DNA from: Chthoniobacter flavus
Lineage (GTDB): Bacteria; Verrucomicrobiota; Verrucomicrobiia; Chthoniobacterales; Chthoniobacteraceae
Length of the DNA: 64,000 bases
Direction: 5' to 3'
Assembly: GCA_945861435.1 (NCBI GenBank)
Contig: CAMAUX010000012.1
Location: 1 to 64,000, forward strand
In this document: positions 1-7,985 of the stretch, one piece after another
Numbering within the stretch: position 1 is the stretch's first letter
Layout of the letters: each line of letters begins with the position of its first letter
The notes under the pieces: model-generated
The model's input: only the letters and a program-made list of their open reading frames with translations
The model's database searches: none
What the model was told of the DNA's origin: nothing
Program-made: the position numbers and the translations under genes

Positions 1-148
1 GGGCTCTACGCGATGAACCAAGCGACCACTGGCCGGGCCGTATAAGCGAACCGACTAAAGAATATTCGGAAAGCCGTGTGCGGGAAAACCGCCTGCACGG
101 TTTGATGAGAGGGGGCGCTGCGATAACACGCGGCGCCCCCTACTCTAC
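1..148 (+). mobile_element. Group II intron, 3' end only (window cuts it)
   Basis: The first 148 bases read as the 3' terminus of a bacterial group II intron on the plus strand. A domain V hairpin (70-103) is followed by a domain VI hairpin with a single bulged A (142), and the element ends in the expected ..AC at 148. Bases 1-45 form a short open frame ending in TAA, which could be the last residues of the intron-encoded reverse transcriptase, but too little is present to confirm this. The insertion point lies at the 3' end of the HNH nuclease gene, in the opposite orientation to it. The 5' part of the intron is outside the window, so its class cannot be assigned. Confidence 0.82.
70..148 (+). 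ncRNA. Group II intron domains V and VI (catalytic hairpin and branch-point hairpin)
   Basis: Domain V spans 70-103. It has the AGC catalytic triad at 72-74, a GAAA tetraloop near 84-87, and a lower stem pairing AAAGCCG with CGGTTT. The 34-nt length matches the family. Domain VI spans about 107-145: GAG at 107-109 pairs with CTC at 143-145, and A110-G115-CGC pairs with GCG-C136-C140-T141. This leaves A142 unpaired seven bases from the 3' end, where the lariat branch point belongs. Both assignments come from pairing I traced by eye. Confidence 0.85.
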
Positions 149-478
149 ACGGCGCTGGCCGCCGCGTTCGTTGATGGCGGCGTGCAGGAGGAGGAGCCGT
201 TGGACGAGGAGCTCCCTCGATGGAGCACGCCCGCGCTGGATGCACTCTGCGAGCCAGAGACCGGGCGATAGGTGGCCGCGTTTGGCATTGCAGGTGCGGC
301 ATGCAGCGACCTCGTTCTCAGTCCATGCGGGACCGCCCTTGAGTTTGGGAACGAGGTGGTCAATCGATGCGTTGGCGAGCGAGTGTTCGAAGGGGTGCGC
401 GCACCAAAAGCACCGGGCTCCATCGCGGGCGATGGCGAGAGCGAGCCGCTGCGGGCGGGGGAGATGGGCGCCGGGCAT
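140..478 (-). CDS. Small HNH endonuclease, 3' end disrupted by the intron
   Basis: This 112-residue protein carries a complete HNH nuclease core. It has a CxxC pair at C23/C26, the catalytic D40-H41 in an 'IDHLVP' motif, and a second CxxC-N at C60-C63-N64. Such proteins are metal-dependent DNA nicking or cleaving enzymes, either stand-alone or linked to mobile elements; the substrate cannot be inferred here. The last two residues and the stop codon come from the group II intron 3' end (140-148), so the native C-terminus has been replaced. The catalytic core is intact, so the product may still be active. It starts at an ATG at 478, with no clear ribosome binding site, and is divergent from the downstream haem-binding protein gene. 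Confidence 0.75.
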   Translation of the reverse strand: MPGAHLPRPQRLALAIARDGARCFWCAHPFEHSLANASIDHLVPKLKGGPAWTENEVAACRTCNAKRGHLSPGLWLAECIQRGRAPSRELLVQRLLLLHAAINERGGQRRVE

Positions 479-581
479 CGTGGGATGGTAATGGGGTGCT
501 CATGCGATGGGGAGGAGGTTTCCAAGGACGGCTCCTACTCGGGTCTTGCCAAGGGCGGTGTCGGGGCGTGGGGTGTTGTGG

Positions 582-3032
582 ATGAAGTCCCCCCTTCGGC
601 TGATGATGCTGGTTATCCCTGTGTGCAGCTTTGCAGCGCCTGAGGCGCCCCGGCCCATGGATCCTGAGTTGAAGGTGCAATTGGTGGCGTGCGAACCGGA
701 GGTGCGGACGCCGACGGCGGTGCAGGTGGATGCGCGAGGGCGTGTGTGGGTTTTGGAGAACAACACGCATTTTCGGCCGAAGGAATACGCCGCTCCCAGC
801 TTGGATCGTGTGCTGGTGCTGGACGAGTTTGGAGAAGATGGGCGCGCGCGCAAAGTCACCGAGTTTGCCGCGGGATTTCGGGACGGGATGGGGTTGCTGG
901 TGCTGGGGCCGGGCGAGGTGGTGGTGGCGACGCGTTCAGAGGTGCTGCGTATCCGCGACCGGGATGGAGATGGGAAAGGGGAGGCGAGAGAGAGTTTGCT
1001 GACGCTCAAGACGGAGGGGGCTTATCCGCACAACGGGATGTCGGGGCTCTCTCGCGATGCGGAGGGCCATCTTTATGTGGGGCTTGGGGAAAACTTCGGC
1101 AAACCGTGGGAGCTGCGAGGCAGCGACGGGAGCACTCTTTATGGGTCTGATCATGGGGGTGTATTCCGGTTTGAGCGTGATGGATCGGGATTGGTGTGGT
1201 GGGCGCTCGGGTTTTGGAATCCGTTCGGATCGACGGTGACGCAGGCCGGGGAGCTCTTCGTTCTCGATAATGATCCCGGTGGTGGCTCGCTTTGCCGGCT
1301 GCTCCATGTGGTCCCGGGGGGCGATTACGGCTTCCGCTACCGATACGGGCGCACGACGCGGCATCCGTTTGTTTCGTGGCTTGGAGAGCTGCCCGGCACG
1401 TTGCCACCTGTGTGCCTGAGTGGTGAGGCGCCGACAGGGCTTCTGCAGTTCAACTCAAGCGGGCTTGGAAAGGCGAACGAGGGGCAGTTGCTGGGCGCAA
1501 CGTGGAGCGACCACGGGGTGCAGCGGTTCCCCCTTGTGCGGCGCGGCGTGTCGTATGGATCGAAACCGGAGTGGCTGCTTCAGGGTGGCGCGGATTTCCG
1601 GCCGAGCGGTCTTGCGGAGGCGCCCGATGGTTCTTTGGTCATTAGCGACTGGGGTGATGGTGCGTATGAGGTGCATGGGAAGGGACGGGTGTGGCGGGTC
1701 AGAGGATCTCGAAGAGAGGCGTCCCGCGTGGCGGTGACCACGCAGCCCGTGGATGCGAATGCCTCGGCTCGTTACGAGCGGCTGATTGCAGGAGGAGCGC
1801 CGCTCCAGCAGGCCGTGGATGCGTTGGCAGATGGCGACCCATTCATCGTGGCTGCGGCGATCCGGCTTCTTTCCCGGGAACGGTCTGAGGAACTGCTTTC
1901 GCGCCTCGAGAAGGCGGGGGAGGCAAAGGTCCGCGCGGGGCTTCTGCTGGCGTTACGACGCGGCGGGTCCGATGTGGGGTTGGGGCCGATTGGGGCCGCG
2001 TTGCGCGATCCGGATCCGATGGTGAGGTGTGTGGCTCTCCAATGGGCGAGCGAGGCGGGGAAGTCGGCGGTCGTGCAGGTGCTGGACAGGGCGCTGGAGG
2101 GCGAGCCGACGCGCGAGGTTTTCCAAGCGTATCTTGCCGCTGTGGAGATGCTGACTGCGGGCAAGCCCGATCCCAAGGCGTCCGTGCAAAAGAGCGTGGC
2201 GATGGCATTGGATGGCGCGCGTCCGGCGGGTCTGCGCGCCTTGGCGCTGCGACTCATCGCGCCATCGGATGCAGCATTATCGGCGGAGGCACTCCACGCG
2301 CTCGTTGGGGAGAAAACGCCAGCGGTGCAGCGGGAGGCGGTGCGCATCGCTGCGGCGCGTCCGGGAGAGGGACCGCAGGCTGATCTGCGCGCACTCGCAC
2401 TGGACGGTTCCTTGGATGCCGGGGTGAGGGCGGAGGCGGTGGCGGGGCTTGCGTCTTCGTCCACTGATCCCGCAACGCAAAAGGTACTTCGTGCCATTGT
2501 GGGCGATGGAGATTCCAGTGTGCGGCGGGAGGCGGTGAGGGCGCTGGGCGAGCCGAGAGAGGGATTTGTTACGGCGTCCGGGGCGGGTGCGGACGAGGTG
2601 TTTTTCAAGAAGGGCGACGCGGCCGCCGGTCGTCGGCTGTTCTACTCGCCGAAGGGGCCCGGTTGTTCCTCCTGCCATGCGGTGGATGGGCGCGGAGGTG
2701 CGGTCGGGCCGGACCTGACACAGGTGGGGCGGTTGGGGCCGCAGAAGTTGTTGGAGGCAATCCGGCTTCCGAGCGCCGAGATTGCGCCCGCCTACGGGAC
2801 ATGGAGGTTGAGGAAGAAGGATGGCATCGAGTTGCTCGGGATCGACCAGTTTGAGGACAACAAGAGTCACATGGTGCTGATGGATGCCACGGGCAAGAGG
2901 ACACGGGTGGCGTTTGCAGAGTTGGCGGAGCGCGAGCCTGTGCCGGTGTCGTTGATGCCGCCCGGGCTGGACGCGACGCTCTCGGTGGAGGAGTTGCGCG
3001 ACCTGCTGGCGTTCCTTGGCGATGCGCGTTGA
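582..3032 (+). CDS. PVC-type membrane-bound dehydrogenase-like propeller with HEAT repeats and cytochrome c domain
   Basis: An exported protein of 816 residues. I chose the ATG at 582 because it begins a normal signal peptide (MKSPLRLMMLVIPVCSFAAP); longer upstream starts give an arginine-rich leader. Residues ~30-380 form a six-bladed-propeller domain of the sugar/sorbosone-dehydrogenase-like type abundant in Planctomycetes and Verrucomicrobia, with calcium-site-like 'RDRDGDG' and 'HNGMSGL'. An Ala/Leu-rich HEAT-like solenoid covers ~400-660. The C-terminal cytochrome c domain has CSSCH at 695-699 and a candidate distal Met in 'SLMPPGL' near residue 794. The family is thought to oxidise sugars or alcohols in the periplasm and pass electrons through the haem; the substrate is unknown. 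The next gene starts 3 bases downstream, so the two are probably co-transcribed. Confidence 0.85.
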   Translation: MKSPLRLMMLVIPVCSFAAPEAPRPMDPELKVQLVACEPEVRTPTAVQVDARGRVWVLENNTHFRPKEYAAPSLDRVLVLDEFGEDGRARKVTEFAAGFRDGMGLLVLGPGEVVVATRSEVLRIRDRDGDGKGEARESLLTLKTEGAYPHNGMSGLSRDAEGHLYVGLGENFGKPWELRGSDGSTLYGSDHGGVFRFERDGSGLVWWALGFWNPFGSTVTQAGELFVLDNDPGGGSLCRLLHVVPGGDYGFRYRYGRTTRHPFVSWLGELPGTLPPVCLSGEAPTGLLQFNSSGLGKANEGQLLGATWSDHGVQRFPLVRRGVSYGSKPEWLLQGGADFRPSGLAEAPDGSLVISDWGDGAYEVHGKGRVWRVRGSRREASRVAVTTQPVDANASARYERLIAGGAPLQQAVDALADGDPFIVAAAIRLLSRERSEELLSRLEKAGEAKVRAGLLLALRRGGSDVGLGPIGAALRDPDPMVRCVALQWASEAGKSAVVQVLDRALEGEPTREVFQAYLAAVEMLTAGKPDPKASVQKSVAMALDGARPAGLRALALRLIAPSDAALSAEALHALVGEKTPAVQREAVRIAAARPGEGPQADLRALALDGSLDAGVRAEAVAGLASSSTDPATQKVLRAIVGDGDSSVRREAVRALGEPREGFVTASGAGADEVFFKKGDAAAGRRLFYSPKGPGCSSCHAVDGRGGAVGPDLTQVGRLGPQKLLEAIRLPSAEIAPAYGTWRLRKKDGIELLGIDQFEDNKSHMVLMDATGKRTRVAFAELAEREPVPVSLMPPGLDATLSVEELRDLLAFLGDAR

Positions 3033-3035
3033 GAC

Positions 3036-3884
3036 ATGAGAGCGCTCCGAGCGAACGGCAAAGGCAGTCGGTGGATGGCGGGTCACGCTTCCGGCCGCTG
3101 GACCTCTTGGAGACTCGTACTCTGCGCGTTGTTGCTGAGCGCTTCGGTACAGGCTGGGGATTTTGGATTTTCGGAATGGCTGTTGGCGCCGGTGCGGGTG
3201 CACCTCTGGACCTCGGTGGACGGCGACGATCTGCACACCACCCTTTCCGAGGCGGATGTGGAGCGGATCGTGGGTAAGGTGAACAAGGTGTGGGCGCAGG
3301 CGGGACTCGCTTTCTATGTGGAGTCGGTGGTGCGCGAAGCGCCCGTTCAGAGGAATCGATTGGACGGCAATCCGGGATCCGTGGATCGGAGTGCGGAGGG
3401 CCTGCCTGAACCGTCGCCGATGCGGTACGTGGACCGGGCGCACTGGAGTGGGGCGGTTTTTAATGTGTATTACCTGAAGCGTTTCAAACCGAACGGTCTG
3501 TACGCGGGAGGGACGGTGTTTGTGAAGGACACGGCGTCGCTTCGGCCAGTGGAGGGCGGGATTGAGGAACCTCTACCGCGTGTGACATCGCATGAACTCG
3601 GGCATGCTCTCGGGTTGGTGCACCGTCAGGACACCTTCAACCTCATGGCATCGGGGACAACGGGCACCTTGCTCAACGGGGATGAAATTTCCGCGGCCCG
3701 TGCGCGTGCAGTGGAGCTTGGACGGTTTGTGGGCGCGGACGCTCTGCTCGACGAAGCTCAGCGACTGGCGGGGGAGGGGAAGGTGGGAGCGGCGCGGGAA
3801 CGGTACGCGCGCCTTGTGGAACTGCCGATGGACTCCGCGAAGCTGTCGAGGTTGCGTGAGTGGCTTCAGCAGCACCCGCGTTGA
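3036..3884 (+). CDS. Secreted metzincin-like zinc metalloprotease
   Basis: A 282-residue protein with an N-terminal hydrophobic segment (about residues 25-40, WRLVLCALLLSASVQA) that reads as a signal peptide. The zinc motif HELGHALGLVH lies at 186-196, giving HExxHxxGxxH with three His ligands and catalytic Glu187. It is followed by a Met-turn-like 'NLMASG' at ~202-207, as in matrixins and other metzincins. The C-terminal ~70 residues form a helical tail. The ATG at 3036 lies just past the stop of the haem-binding protein; M14 (3075) would give a more usual signal peptide length. Likely role: extracellular or periplasmic peptide cleavage. The natural substrate cannot be inferred. Confidence 0.8.
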   Translation: MRALRANGKGSRWMAGHASGRWTSWRLVLCALLLSASVQAGDFGFSEWLLAPVRVHLWTSVDGDDLHTTLSEADVERIVGKVNKVWAQAGLAFYVESVVREAPVQRNRLDGNPGSVDRSAEGLPEPSPMRYVDRAHWSGAVFNVYYLKRFKPNGLYAGGTVFVKDTASLRPVEGGIEEPLPRVTSHELGHALGLVHRQDTFNLMASGTTGTLLNGDEISAARARAVELGRFVGADALLDEAQRLAGEGKVGAARERYARLVELPMDSAKLSRLREWLQQHPR

Positions 3885-3933
3885 CGCCCTCGGTGGGCGA
3901 ACAAGGCGGAATAGGATAGCCTCTGGAAAAGGC

Positions 3934-4311
3934 TCAGGATTTGGTGTTGGGGAGCTGGACGATGACCCGTTGGGTCTGTCCCGTGAGGTCGTGGTCTGAA
4001 TGGGACGTATGTTTGGAGACGTAGTCCTCAAGCAGTGTCATGGCCTGCGTGGCAGTCATGACATCCTGATAATTGGTGAGTTCGAAACGTTCGGTGTAGT
4101 TACGAAACACGACCTCGACCTTACCGCGGGTGAGCAATTGGCCGACGATGCCTTTGATATGGGCACTTGTGTAACCCATTTTCATGAGCCAGTGGTCGAG
4201 AAGCTCAAGGAGCGTGCTGCTCGTCTTCTCAGAAGTGGATAGCTCCCCATTGGTTCCGGAGCGCTTCGTGAGTTCGATGGTGATCTGATCAGCTGGCTTG
4301 GGGTGGCTCAT
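3934..4311 (-). CDS. Small hypothetical protein (125 aa), last gene of the serA-pepA block
   Basis: I do not recognise the family. From the ATG at 4311 the product is 125 residues, soluble, without signal peptide or membrane segment. It has a helical stretch (LLELLDHWLMKMGY, then HIKGIVGQLL) followed by a beta-rich part (VEVVFRNYTERFEL) and a polar tail ending in a short hydrophobic strand (RVIVQL). The open frame extends upstream to 4719, but that extension is low-complexity and overlaps pepA, so the internal ATG is preferred. A possible pepA terminator and 236 bases separate it from pepA, so it probably has its own promoter. No function is proposed. Confidence 0.6.
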   Translation of the reverse strand: MSHPKPADQITIELTKRSGTNGELSTSEKTSSTLLELLDHWLMKMGYTSAHIKGIVGQLLTRGKVEVVFRNYTERFELTNYQDVMTATQAMTLLEDYVSKHTSHSDHDLTGQTQRVIVQLPNTKS

Positions 4312-4529
4312 GGAAATACTCGTGTGTTTTGCGGAGCAGCCAGAGGGGCGCTGGTTGCACAGGGAAAAACTTGGGGGGGAAATCCTAACGGGCCCGCCGA
4401 TGGGCGGTAAGAAGACATTAGTTTTGAGTCCCATTTCGGGCAATATAAAATGCGGATTCTGGAGGGAATCGGAGCCCTGTGCCCCGCTCGTCCTGACAGC
4501 GCCAAACGCCAGAATCGCTCTGGTCCCGC

Positions 4530-4555
4530 AAAAAACGCCGCGCGGTATTACGCGG
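4530..4555 (-). terminator. Possible intrinsic terminator after pepA
   Basis: Read on the minus strand, CCGCG (4555-4551) and CGCGG (4542-4538) form a short GC hairpin overlapping the pepA stop codon, followed by CG and six T residues. The stem is only five pairs, so strength is uncertain. Confidence 0.4.
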
Positions 4556-5957
4556 TGGCGACCGCCTCGAGGAGGACGCTGAGGAGGCGGATGCCAAATC
4601 CAGTGGCACCGCGCGCGATGTGCGGTTGGTCTCGGTCGCGGTGTGACGTATAAGCGATGTCGATGTGGGCCCAAGGCGTCGGGCGGGCGAACTCCTCGAG
4701 GAAGGCTGCAGCGGTGCACGCGCCTCCGAGCCGGCCTCCGCTGTTTTTAAGAAGTGCGACCTTGCTACGGATTTGGTGGCGGTACTCGGGAAAGCTGGGC
4801 ATGGGCCACAGACGTTCACCGGAGTGAGCGGAGGCGGTCATGAGTTGATCCCGGAGAAGATCGTTGTTGGACCAGAGGCCTGCGGCGTGTTCGCCGAGGG
4901 CGACCCCGCAAGCGCCCGTGAGAGTGGCGAGGTCGATGAGGGCTGAAGGGCGATACTTGGCGTTGGCGAAAGCGAGGGCGTCGGCGAGAAGGAGGCGTCC
5001 CTCTGCGTCGGTATTGACGACCTCAATGTGCTTGCCGCCATAGGTGGTGATGATGTCTCCCGGCCTGTAGGCGGAGTGGCTGGGGAGGTTTTCAGCGCTG
5101 GGGATGAGGCCGATGAGGTTGGTCTTGATCCCAAGGCGCGCGGCAGCGATGAGAGTGCCGAGGACTGCGATACCGCCGCATTTATCGAAAATCATGTCCT
5201 CCATGTTGGCGGCGGGTTTGATGGAGATGCCACCGCTGTCGAAGGTGACAGCCTTTCCGACGAGGGCGATCGGGGCCTTGCGCTTGGGGCCGCCGCGGTG
5301 CTCGAGGAGGATGAGGCGGGGGCCCTTCTGGCTGCCCGACCCCACGGCGAGCAGGCCGCCGAACTTACCTGCACGCAACTGAGGTTCAGCGAGAATGGTG
5401 CAGCGGAGGCCGAAGCGTTTGGCGAGTGCAGCCACTTTCCGTGCGAGGGTCTCCGGGTAAAGGAGGTTGCCTGGCAGGTTGCCAATGGCTCGGGCTTGGT
5501 TGATGGAGTCGGCGAGGATATGGGCGCGGTGCCCACTCCTTGTGGCGCTCTTGAGAGCACCCGCGAGGACAAGGATGCGCGCGGACTCCAGGGGAGTGTT
5601 CTTGCGCGGGGTGAACTGGTCGAACTGGTAATCCGCCAGGAGGGCGCCTTCGACGACTTGATCGGTCCACTGGGGCCATTGCTCAAGGTGGAATGCGAGC
5701 CTGAGACGTCCTATGGACTTGAGGTGGCGCGCGGCGGTGCCTGCGGCTTCGCGAAGGCGGATGGAATCGAGGGAAGCCTCGTCGCCGAGGCCCACGTAGA
5801 GCGTGGAACTCTCTCTGAGGAAGAGGAGCGCGTTTGGAGAGGCGCTGAACTCCTGACTCGGGATGCCCGGTGGAAGCTGGGGGAGTTGCTCCGTTGTGAG
5901 GAATCGTACGGCGGTCTCGCCTCGTTTCGGAGGTCCCTGATGGAAGCCGAGCTTCAC
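4548..5957 (-). CDS. pepA: Leucyl aminopeptidase (M17 family)
   Basis: A cytosolic dinuclear-metal aminopeptidase releasing N-terminal residues from peptides. The 469-residue length fits the family: a variable N-terminal macro-like domain (~1-170) and the catalytic domain after it. Signature stretches are 'GKAVTFDSGGISIKP' (first metal-binding Lys/Asp region), 'MEDMIFDKCGG', and the family pattern 'NTDAEGRLLLADAL' with the bridging Asp and Glu. The start is a GTG whose last two bases are shared with the TGA of serA (GTGA overlap), implying translational coupling. The M17 assignment is firm; whether it has PepA-like DNA-binding or regulatory functions cannot be told. Confidence 0.93.
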   Translation of the reverse strand: MKLGFHQGPPKRGETAVRFLTTEQLPQLPPGIPSQEFSASPNALLFLRESSTLYVGLGDEASLDSIRLREAAGTAARHLKSIGRLRLAFHLEQWPQWTDQVVEGALLADYQFDQFTPRKNTPLESARILVLAGALKSATRSGHRAHILADSINQARAIGNLPGNLLYPETLARKVAALAKRFGLRCTILAEPQLRAGKFGGLLAVGSGSQKGPRLILLEHRGGPKRKAPIALVGKAVTFDSGGISIKPAANMEDMIFDKCGGIAVLGTLIAAARLGIKTNLIGLIPSAENLPSHSAYRPGDIITTYGGKHIEVVNTDAEGRLLLADALAFANAKYRPSALIDLATLTGACGVALGEHAAGLWSNNDLLRDQLMTASAHSGERLWPMPSFPEYRHQIRSKVALLKNSGGRLGGACTAAAFLEEFARPTPWAHIDIAYTSHRDRDQPHIARGATGFGIRLLSVLLEAVATA

Positions 5958-7546
5958 AGTTGGACCACCTGAGCGGAGGAGATGTCGTCGTGCGAGAGAA
6001 GCTCCTTGAGCAGGTTTTCCTGCGGCACGGAGTCCAGATTAAGGACGGTCAGAGCCTGACCTCCGAACTCATTTCGGCTCAGTGACATTCCGGCGATGTT
6101 GACGCCGTGCTTGCCGAACAGGCTGCCGACGTGGCCGACGATGCCCGGACGGTCGCGGTTTTCGAGGAGGAAGAGGACGCCCTCGGGCTTGGCCTCGACG
6201 TGACGCCCGTTGATTTTGACGATCCGCGGGCTGTTACCGAAGAAGGTTCCCGCGACGGACACCCAGCCGGTTTCACCAGCGGCGGTGAGTTCGATCAGTT
6301 CAGCGTAGTCGCTGAGCGCGCTGTCGCGCGATTCAGTAACCTTGAGGCCGAGACCTTCTGCGAAGGCGGGAGCGTTGACGACGTTGACCTCGCCGCCGCC
6401 GGCCTGGGAGAGGAAGCCCTTGAGGATGGAGCGTGTGACGGCGGTGGTGTCGACCTCGTTGATCTTGCCGCTGAAGTTGATGTTGAGACCGTCGCAGCGT
6501 TTCGCGGCGATTTGGGAGAGGAAGCGGCCGAGTTTTTCGCCGAGGGCGAGGTGGGGCCCGATGATGGCGAGCGTTTTGGCGTCGATGCTCGGGCTGTTGA
6601 CCGCGTTGCGGATTTCGCCGTCGAGGAGGTAGGCGCGGATCTGCTCTGCGACTTCGATGCCTACGCCTTCCTGAGCTTCTGCGGTGGAAGCGCCGAGGTG
6701 GGGGGTGAAGATGATGTTTGGAGCGGAGCGCAACGGAGAGTCAGCAGGCAGCGGCTCCTGTTCGAAGACATCAAGCGCGGCGGCGGCGATGTGCTTGGAC
6801 TTGAGGGATTCGATGAGGGCGAGTTCGTCGATGAGGCCGCCGCGAGCGCAGTTGACGATGCGTGCGCCTTTTTTGGTGATCGAAAGGCGCGGAGTATTGA
6901 GCATGTGCTTGGTCTCCGGCGTGAGAGGCATGTGCATCGTGATGAAATCCGAGAGGGGAAGGATGTCATCGAGCTTCTCGATGAGTTCGACCTGAAGGGA
7001 GCGCGCGCGGGCAGCCGAGAGGTAGGGGTCGTAGGCGAGGACACGCATTCCGAAGGCGAGTGCGCGCTTGGCGATCTCGGTACCGATGCGGCCCATGCCG
7101 AGGATGGCGAGGGTTTTGCCATAGAGTTCCACGCCGACGAAGGCCTTGCGATCCCACTTGGCGGCCTTCACGGAGGCGTCCGCTTGGGGGATGTTGCGGG
7201 CGGTGGAGACGAGGAGTGAGAAGGCGTGCTCGGCGGTGGAAATGGTGTTTCCGCCCGGGGTGTTCATGACGACGACGCCCCGTTTGGTGGCGGCATCGAC
7301 GTCCACGTTGTCGACGCCAACCCCTGCGCGACCGACGACACGCAATTTGGTCGCGGCCTCGATGACGCGTGCATTCACCTTCGTCTCGCTGCGGACGACC
7401 AAGCCTGAGAATTCGCCGATGATCTTGAGGAGTTCGTCCTCTTTGAGGCCGGTTTGGACGGTAACATCCAAGGCTCCACCCGACTGGAGCTCCTTGATCC
7501 CGCGTTCAGCAATGGGATCGGCGACGAGGACTTTGGGCTTGGTCAT
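5954..7546 (-). CDS. serA: D-3-phosphoglycerate dehydrogenase
   Basis: The first committed step of serine biosynthesis: NAD-dependent oxidation of 3-phosphoglycerate to 3-phosphohydroxypyruvate in the cytosol. The 530-residue protein is the long form. It has a substrate-binding domain split around a Rossmann fold with 'LGMGRIG', the catalytic Arg/Glu/His set (arginine in 'NCARGGLIDE', His in 'FTPHLGAST'), an intervening allosteric-substrate-binding domain (~320-450), and a C-terminal ACT domain ('NRDRPGIVGHVGSLFGKHGVNIAGM') for serine feedback. The ATG at 7546 follows a pyrimidine-rich leader without a Shine-Dalgarno. It overlaps pepA by four bases. Confidence 0.95.
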   Translation of the reverse strand: MTKPKVLVADPIAERGIKELQSGGALDVTVQTGLKEDELLKIIGEFSGLVVRSETKVNARVIEAATKLRVVGRAGVGVDNVDVDAATKRGVVVMNTPGGNTISTAEHAFSLLVSTARNIPQADASVKAAKWDRKAFVGVELYGKTLAILGMGRIGTEIAKRALAFGMRVLAYDPYLSAARARSLQVELIEKLDDILPLSDFITMHMPLTPETKHMLNTPRLSITKKGARIVNCARGGLIDELALIESLKSKHIAAAALDVFEQEPLPADSPLRSAPNIIFTPHLGASTAEAQEGVGIEVAEQIRAYLLDGEIRNAVNSPSIDAKTLAIIGPHLALGEKLGRFLSQIAAKRCDGLNINFSGKINEVDTTAVTRSILKGFLSQAGGGEVNVVNAPAFAEGLGLKVTESRDSALSDYAELIELTAAGETGWVSVAGTFFGNSPRIVKINGRHVEAKPEGVLFLLENRDRPGIVGHVGSLFGKHGVNIAGMSLSRNEFGGQALTVLNLDSVPQENLLKELLSHDDISSAQVVQL

Positions 7547-7985
7547 AAAAAGGAAGAAAAAGGGGGGTGAGATTGTTCGCAGCAGGGCGCTGAGGGCAAA
7601 CTAAAAACCGGGGCAGGGCTGGGGCATTGAAGTGCGCGTGGAATCCGGGGCCCATGGATCGAGCGCATTCAGGGGACGGGCGGTTGAAGGGGCGTCCCGT
7701 GAGATGATGGGAATGCGATCCAGGCTTTGGAAGCTGCCCTTGCCCGGGATGGGCGGGGTGAAAGGGGGTGAGCGATGCCGGATGGTGAGGGCCTGCTACA
7801 AGTTCAGGCGTGGTTTCAATCGTTGGTCAAATAAGACTCATTGCGGGTCACCGCAGCGCAGCGGGCTCAACAGAGGGCGCAGTATCGAAGCCGATCACAG
7901 CGATAGCGTGGAAGCCAGAGGCCCCCGTTTCATCTGGCTGGCTGTTTGGCTGGGTTGGTCTTTCACCGGTCGGGCTACAGAGTGT
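7547..7985. other. Intergenic region upstream of serA
   Basis: About 440 bases without a convincing gene. It must hold the serA promoter (minus strand) and the 3' end of the phytase-like gene. Open frames crossing it show no recognisable domain. I see no clear repeat, riboswitch or terminator. Confidence 0.5.

Noticed and set aside
6107-7219. Long plus-strand open frame (370 codons) opposite serA
   Set aside because: It is the complement of a well-conserved serA with all family motifs; its translation is rich in Glu, Asp and Val repeats with no domain.
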